From the NCBI GenBank assembly GCA_045577175.1, contig JAZNHT010000015.1, positions 1-31,976 of the forward strand: a stretch of 31,976 nucleotides of DNA, read 5' to 3'. The first letter of the stretch is position 1. Each line of letters begins with the position of its first letter. Positions 29,950 to 31,976 of the stretch are shown in pieces. Position numbers and translations under genes: made by a program. Below the pieces are notes generated by a model. That model ran no database searches. It was not told the origin of the DNA and saw nothing but the letters and a program-made list of their open reading frames with translations. This stretch comes from SIG701 sp045577175 (GTDB lineage Bacteria > Bacillota > Clostridia > Oscillospirales > CAG-272).

Positions 29950-30528
29950 TTATTGCTGAACGTTACAATAAACGATCAAATATTCAAAATCATATATGTT
30001 TTTTACAAACAAAACCAACGCTGCTTCTTCACGCTCAAGTGCAGACCGATCTGCATGTTTTACATAGCGCAGATCCGTTACTTCGAGCGTATAGCGATTC
30101 CCCTCCATATCCGTGAAAAACACCGTATCTCCAACGGAAATTTCCCGGTAGAAATCGTACTGCCCTTTTTGGGAGGTTACGCCAATCTTTATAGTACGGT
30201 TATAAATACTCCCACTGAAACGGCATGGATATTGACTGGGTTTTCCCCAATCCGCACAAACAGGAAGGGCTGATGCATACCGGGGCATTTCGAGGATTCC
30301 TGCAAAACTTATACCGTCAACCGAAAGAACGGGCATGGAATTGTCCCGCCGTTCTTCCAAAGCGGCGCTTTGCGCTTCGGGAATCAATGCGCGAAGTGTA
30401 CGGACATAGTTTTGTGCCCGTTTTTCACATGAAATTATATTCCACTGCCAAAAAACAAGCATCGTTATGGATAGAATCAGCAGGCAAGCACCGGCAAGAA
30501 TACAAACCTTTTGCGCTGTCTTTTTCAT
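29950..30528 (-). CDS. Sortase-fold membrane protein lacking His, Cys and Arg of the active site (pseudo-sortase)
   Basis: The 192-residue protein has an N-terminal membrane anchor (VCILAGACLLILSITMLVFW, residues 8-27), a helical linker and a sortase-like beta barrel: ILEMPRYASALPVCADWGKPSQYPCRFSGSIYNRTIKIGVTSQKGQYDFYREISVGDTVFFTDMEGNRYTLEVTDLR. This resembles class D-type sortases, whose matching segment has a catalytic His after the IAG stretch; here V117 occupies that place. The strand that normally carries the TC motif reads LVLFVKNIYDFEYLIVYC, with F174 for Cys and E182/Y183 for the catalytic Arg. The fold is kept while all catalytic residues are gone. Its start overlaps the pilin stop (ATGA), so it is made with the pilin. 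A scaffold or assembly role is inference. GAGAAG upstream is a weak ribosome site. Confidence 0.72.
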   Translation of the reverse strand: MKKTAQKVCILAGACLLILSITMLVFWQWNIISCEKRAQNYVRTLRALIPEAQSAALEERRDNSMPVLSVDGISFAGILEMPRYASALPVCADWGKPSQYPCRFSGSIYNRTIKIGVTSQKGQYDFYREISVGDTVFFTDMEGNRYTLEVTDLRYVKHADRSALEREEAALVLFVKNIYDFEYLIVYCNVQQ

Positions 30529-31484
30529 CGGCTTCTTCTCTTTCCGGTGCTGCCCAAAATAATCAGCACGCTGCCGGACACCGTCAAAAGCAGAATGTAC
30601 AGAAATCCATTCGCAGTATCTCCCGTCTGGGGCGCCTCCGGATCTTCGGAGCCGTCAAGCAGGCGTGTGTTCGTCAGGATAAAAGAGGTCCCGCGTTCTT
30701 CCAGCGTCATGGTATATTCTGCAGGAATGTTTCGCTCTACGACCATCCAGTCCGCGCCATCGTCTTTGACAGACCAGGTATACGACCAATAATTATCCTC
30801 CGAGAGAATAACCGTTTCATAGCTGATTCCATCACGAAATATTTCCACCTCTATGCTCTGTGGGCGATCCGATCTTCTTTCATCGCCTTTCCAAAGCTTC
30901 AGGACTTTCAGATGCAATTCCTCATCCGGTTCAACAGGCGGTAAAAGCTCCGCTTTGGCAGAAGCTTCCTCTTGATACTGCCAGTAACCGTCCGCACCCA
31001 GACCGGGAAGCGCGATCAGTGCCGAATCAAACAAGCAGCGCAGATTCTCCCCGTCCACCTGTTCGGGTATCGCCAAATACAAACCTGCACTCAGATTTTC
31101 AAAGACCGCCTGCCCGTTTTGATCTGTCACAGACGTAGCATCCGGCTCTATACTGTATGCAAGGATGTGCGCTTCAAGGGTGGAACGAATAACATTCCAT
31201 TCGCCATTCGTTTGAACACCGTTCAGAATCAAGCCGGAGGAGGCAAAGGCAGATGTAAGAGTATACCAGCAATCCGCAGACACATCGGCAATTTTATAAA
31301 GCTTCACCGTTTGGTTCGGAAAGACCGTTCCGTCATACCCGTAAAAGACAGTCAGCGTACATTCGCTGTTTACGGCAATCGGTTCTTTGGCATCCGCACT
31401 CGAAGCAGCATAGACATACCGGGGCATTATGCAAAGGCAAAGGCAAAGCAGAAGCCCGATTATTGCCATTCTTCTTGCAGCCAT
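30525..31484 (-). CDS. Cell-wall-anchored CnaB-type pilin-like protein
   Basis: The 319-residue precursor has a signal peptide (MAARRMAIIGLLLCLCLCIMPRYVYA), an N-terminal pilin-like domain (TVFYGYDGTVFPNQTVKLYKIADV...VFENLSAGLYLAIPE, about 45-150), a CnaB domain (LHLKVLKLWKGDERRSDRPQSIEVEIFRDG...WMVVERNIPAEYTMTLEERGTSFILTNTR, about 188-270) and a sorting signal: EAPQTGD, a hydrophobic helix and KRRSR. The CnaB Lys (VLKLWKG), the E in VVERNIP and the N in TNTR suit an internal isopeptide bond. The sorting motif is APQTG instead of LPxTG. The start overlaps the sortase stop by 25 bases, with AGGAGG just upstream of ATG 31484. It is probably a sortase-polymerised or wall-linked surface subunit. 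Confidence 0.85.
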   Translation of the reverse strand: MAARRMAIIGLLLCLCLCIMPRYVYAASSADAKEPIAVNSECTLTVFYGYDGTVFPNQTVKLYKIADVSADCWYTLTSAFASSGLILNGVQTNGEWNVIRSTLEAHILAYSIEPDATSVTDQNGQAVFENLSAGLYLAIPEQVDGENLRCLFDSALIALPGLGADGYWQYQEEASAKAELLPPVEPDEELHLKVLKLWKGDERRSDRPQSIEVEIFRDGISYETVILSEDNYWSYTWSVKDDGADWMVVERNIPAEYTMTLEERGTSFILTNTRLLDGSEDPEAPQTGDTANGFLYILLLTVSGSVLIILGSTGKRRSR

Positions 31485-31976
31485 TCTTCTTCCTCCTTGC
31501 TAATCAGGGGTTTGCTTCCCTTGTCCCGATATGTGACCATCAGAACAATAAACAGGATCAACAAAATCGGTGCCGCCACCACGGGCGTTGCCACTAGCGA
31601 ATCAATCTTGTATGCGTTTGATGTAACGTACAACTTGGGCGCGGCGTTTTCGATACGCGCCCCCCGCACCAGAAGTCTGTGAGAATTGATTCCGTACGGA
31701 GTGCAGGTCAGCAAGGTGCAAAAATCCTCTCCGGGGACAATTTGCACATCGTCAATCACATCCGGGCGAACGACTTTGATTTGATCCACCTGATATGTAA
31801 AGACCTGATCCAATACTGTAATCTGGAACGTATCACCCAGCTCCATTTTATCCAGATCTGTAAACAGCTTGGCATGCGGCAACCCGCGGTGGGCAGAAAG
31901 AACACAATGTGTACTTTCGCCGCCGACAGGCAGAGAGCTGCCTTCCAAATGACCGCAGGCGATATTCAGAACCTCG
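31460..31976 (-). CDS. Class C (pilin-polymerising) sortase, 3' part, runs off the right edge
   Basis: The visible ~171 residues read VLNIACGHLEGSSLPVGG, then the catalytic His in CVLSAHRGLPHAKLFTDLDKMELGDTFQI, the catalytic Cys in LLTCTPYGINSHRLLVRGARI with its Arg, and a C-terminal membrane helix (VVAAPILLILFIVLM) followed by a basic then acidic tail. The GGHLEG-SLPVGG, SAHRGLP and TCTPYGINSHRLLVRG blocks and the C-terminal anchor define class C sortases that polymerise pilins. The N-terminal anchor and any lid are outside the window. It overlaps the pilin gene by 25 bases, so the three genes form one coupled operon. Confidence 0.93.
   Translation of the reverse strand, partial: EVLNIACGHLEGSSLPVGGESTHCVLSAHRGLPHAKLFTDLDKMELGDTFQITVLDQVFTYQVDQIKVVRPDVIDDVQIVPGEDFCTLLTCTPYGINSHRLLVRGARIENAAPKLYVTSNAYKIDSLVATPVVAAPILLILFIVLMVTYRDKGSKPLISKEEEEWLQEEWQ

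Noticed and set aside
1..31976. CRISPR array, insertion sequence with transposase, rRNA or standard tRNA genes
   Set aside because: No regularly spaced repeats, no transposase frame and no rRNA or canonical tRNA sequence were seen on either strand.

Overview
The window looks like a chromosomal segment of a spore-forming anaerobic member of the Clostridia, probably a GC-rich gut lineage. Evidence: gpr and spoIIP (endospore genes), a SigH-type sigma factor next to rlmB as in Firmicutes, strong Shine-Dalgarno sites, SmpB/tmRNA, and an F-type ATP synthase whose c subunit carries a probable Na+ motif. No species can be named from the sequence alone.

Layout. 1-2.4 kb: 5' part of nfo (endonuclease IV, minus), a YihY/BrkB membrane protein, a DtxR-type regulator and a small zinc-ribbon protein. 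2.4-5.05 kb: a TIGR03960-type radical SAM protein fused to a DUF2344-like domain. 5.1-7.7 kb: a large membrane protein that I read as a catalytically dead P1B-type ATPase. 7.8-10.9 kb: rlmB, a zinc-ribbon protein with a tRNA-like leader, sigH-like and DUF4364 genes. 11-12.7 kb: an orphan peptide-binding lipoprotein. 13-15.1 kb: gpr-spoIIP with a sigma-G-like promoter. 15.1-19.9 kb: a HAD-IIA phosphatase, type II pantothenate kinase, homoserine dehydrogenase, and mtnN-luxS, with luxS in frame behind a four-helix membrane segment. 20.6-27.9 kb: the complete operon atpZ-I-B-E-F-H-A-G-D-C (minus). 28-29.7 kb: a phosphopantetheinyl transferase, smpB and ssrA (tmRNA). 29.9-31.98 kb: an AT-richer mini pilus locus (class C sortase, CnaB pilin, and a sortase-like protein lacking all catalytic residues), cut by the right edge.

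Intergenic structure is unusual. Three palindromic elements share GTGTTYC-type terminal inverted repeats, and each is flanked by an A/T-rich direct repeat of 8-10 bases that looks like a target-site duplication. One sits inside the atp operon between atpH and atpA. A fourth, different inverted-arm element forms the nfo leader. Most genes have recognisable sigma-A promoters and intrinsic terminators, listed below.

Best candidates for undescribed biology: the pseudo-sortase in the pilin operon, the P1B pseudo-ATPase, the membrane-LuxS fusion with a slippery A-run at the junction, and the short mobile palindromes. All functional statements rest on motif reading by eye, without database searches.
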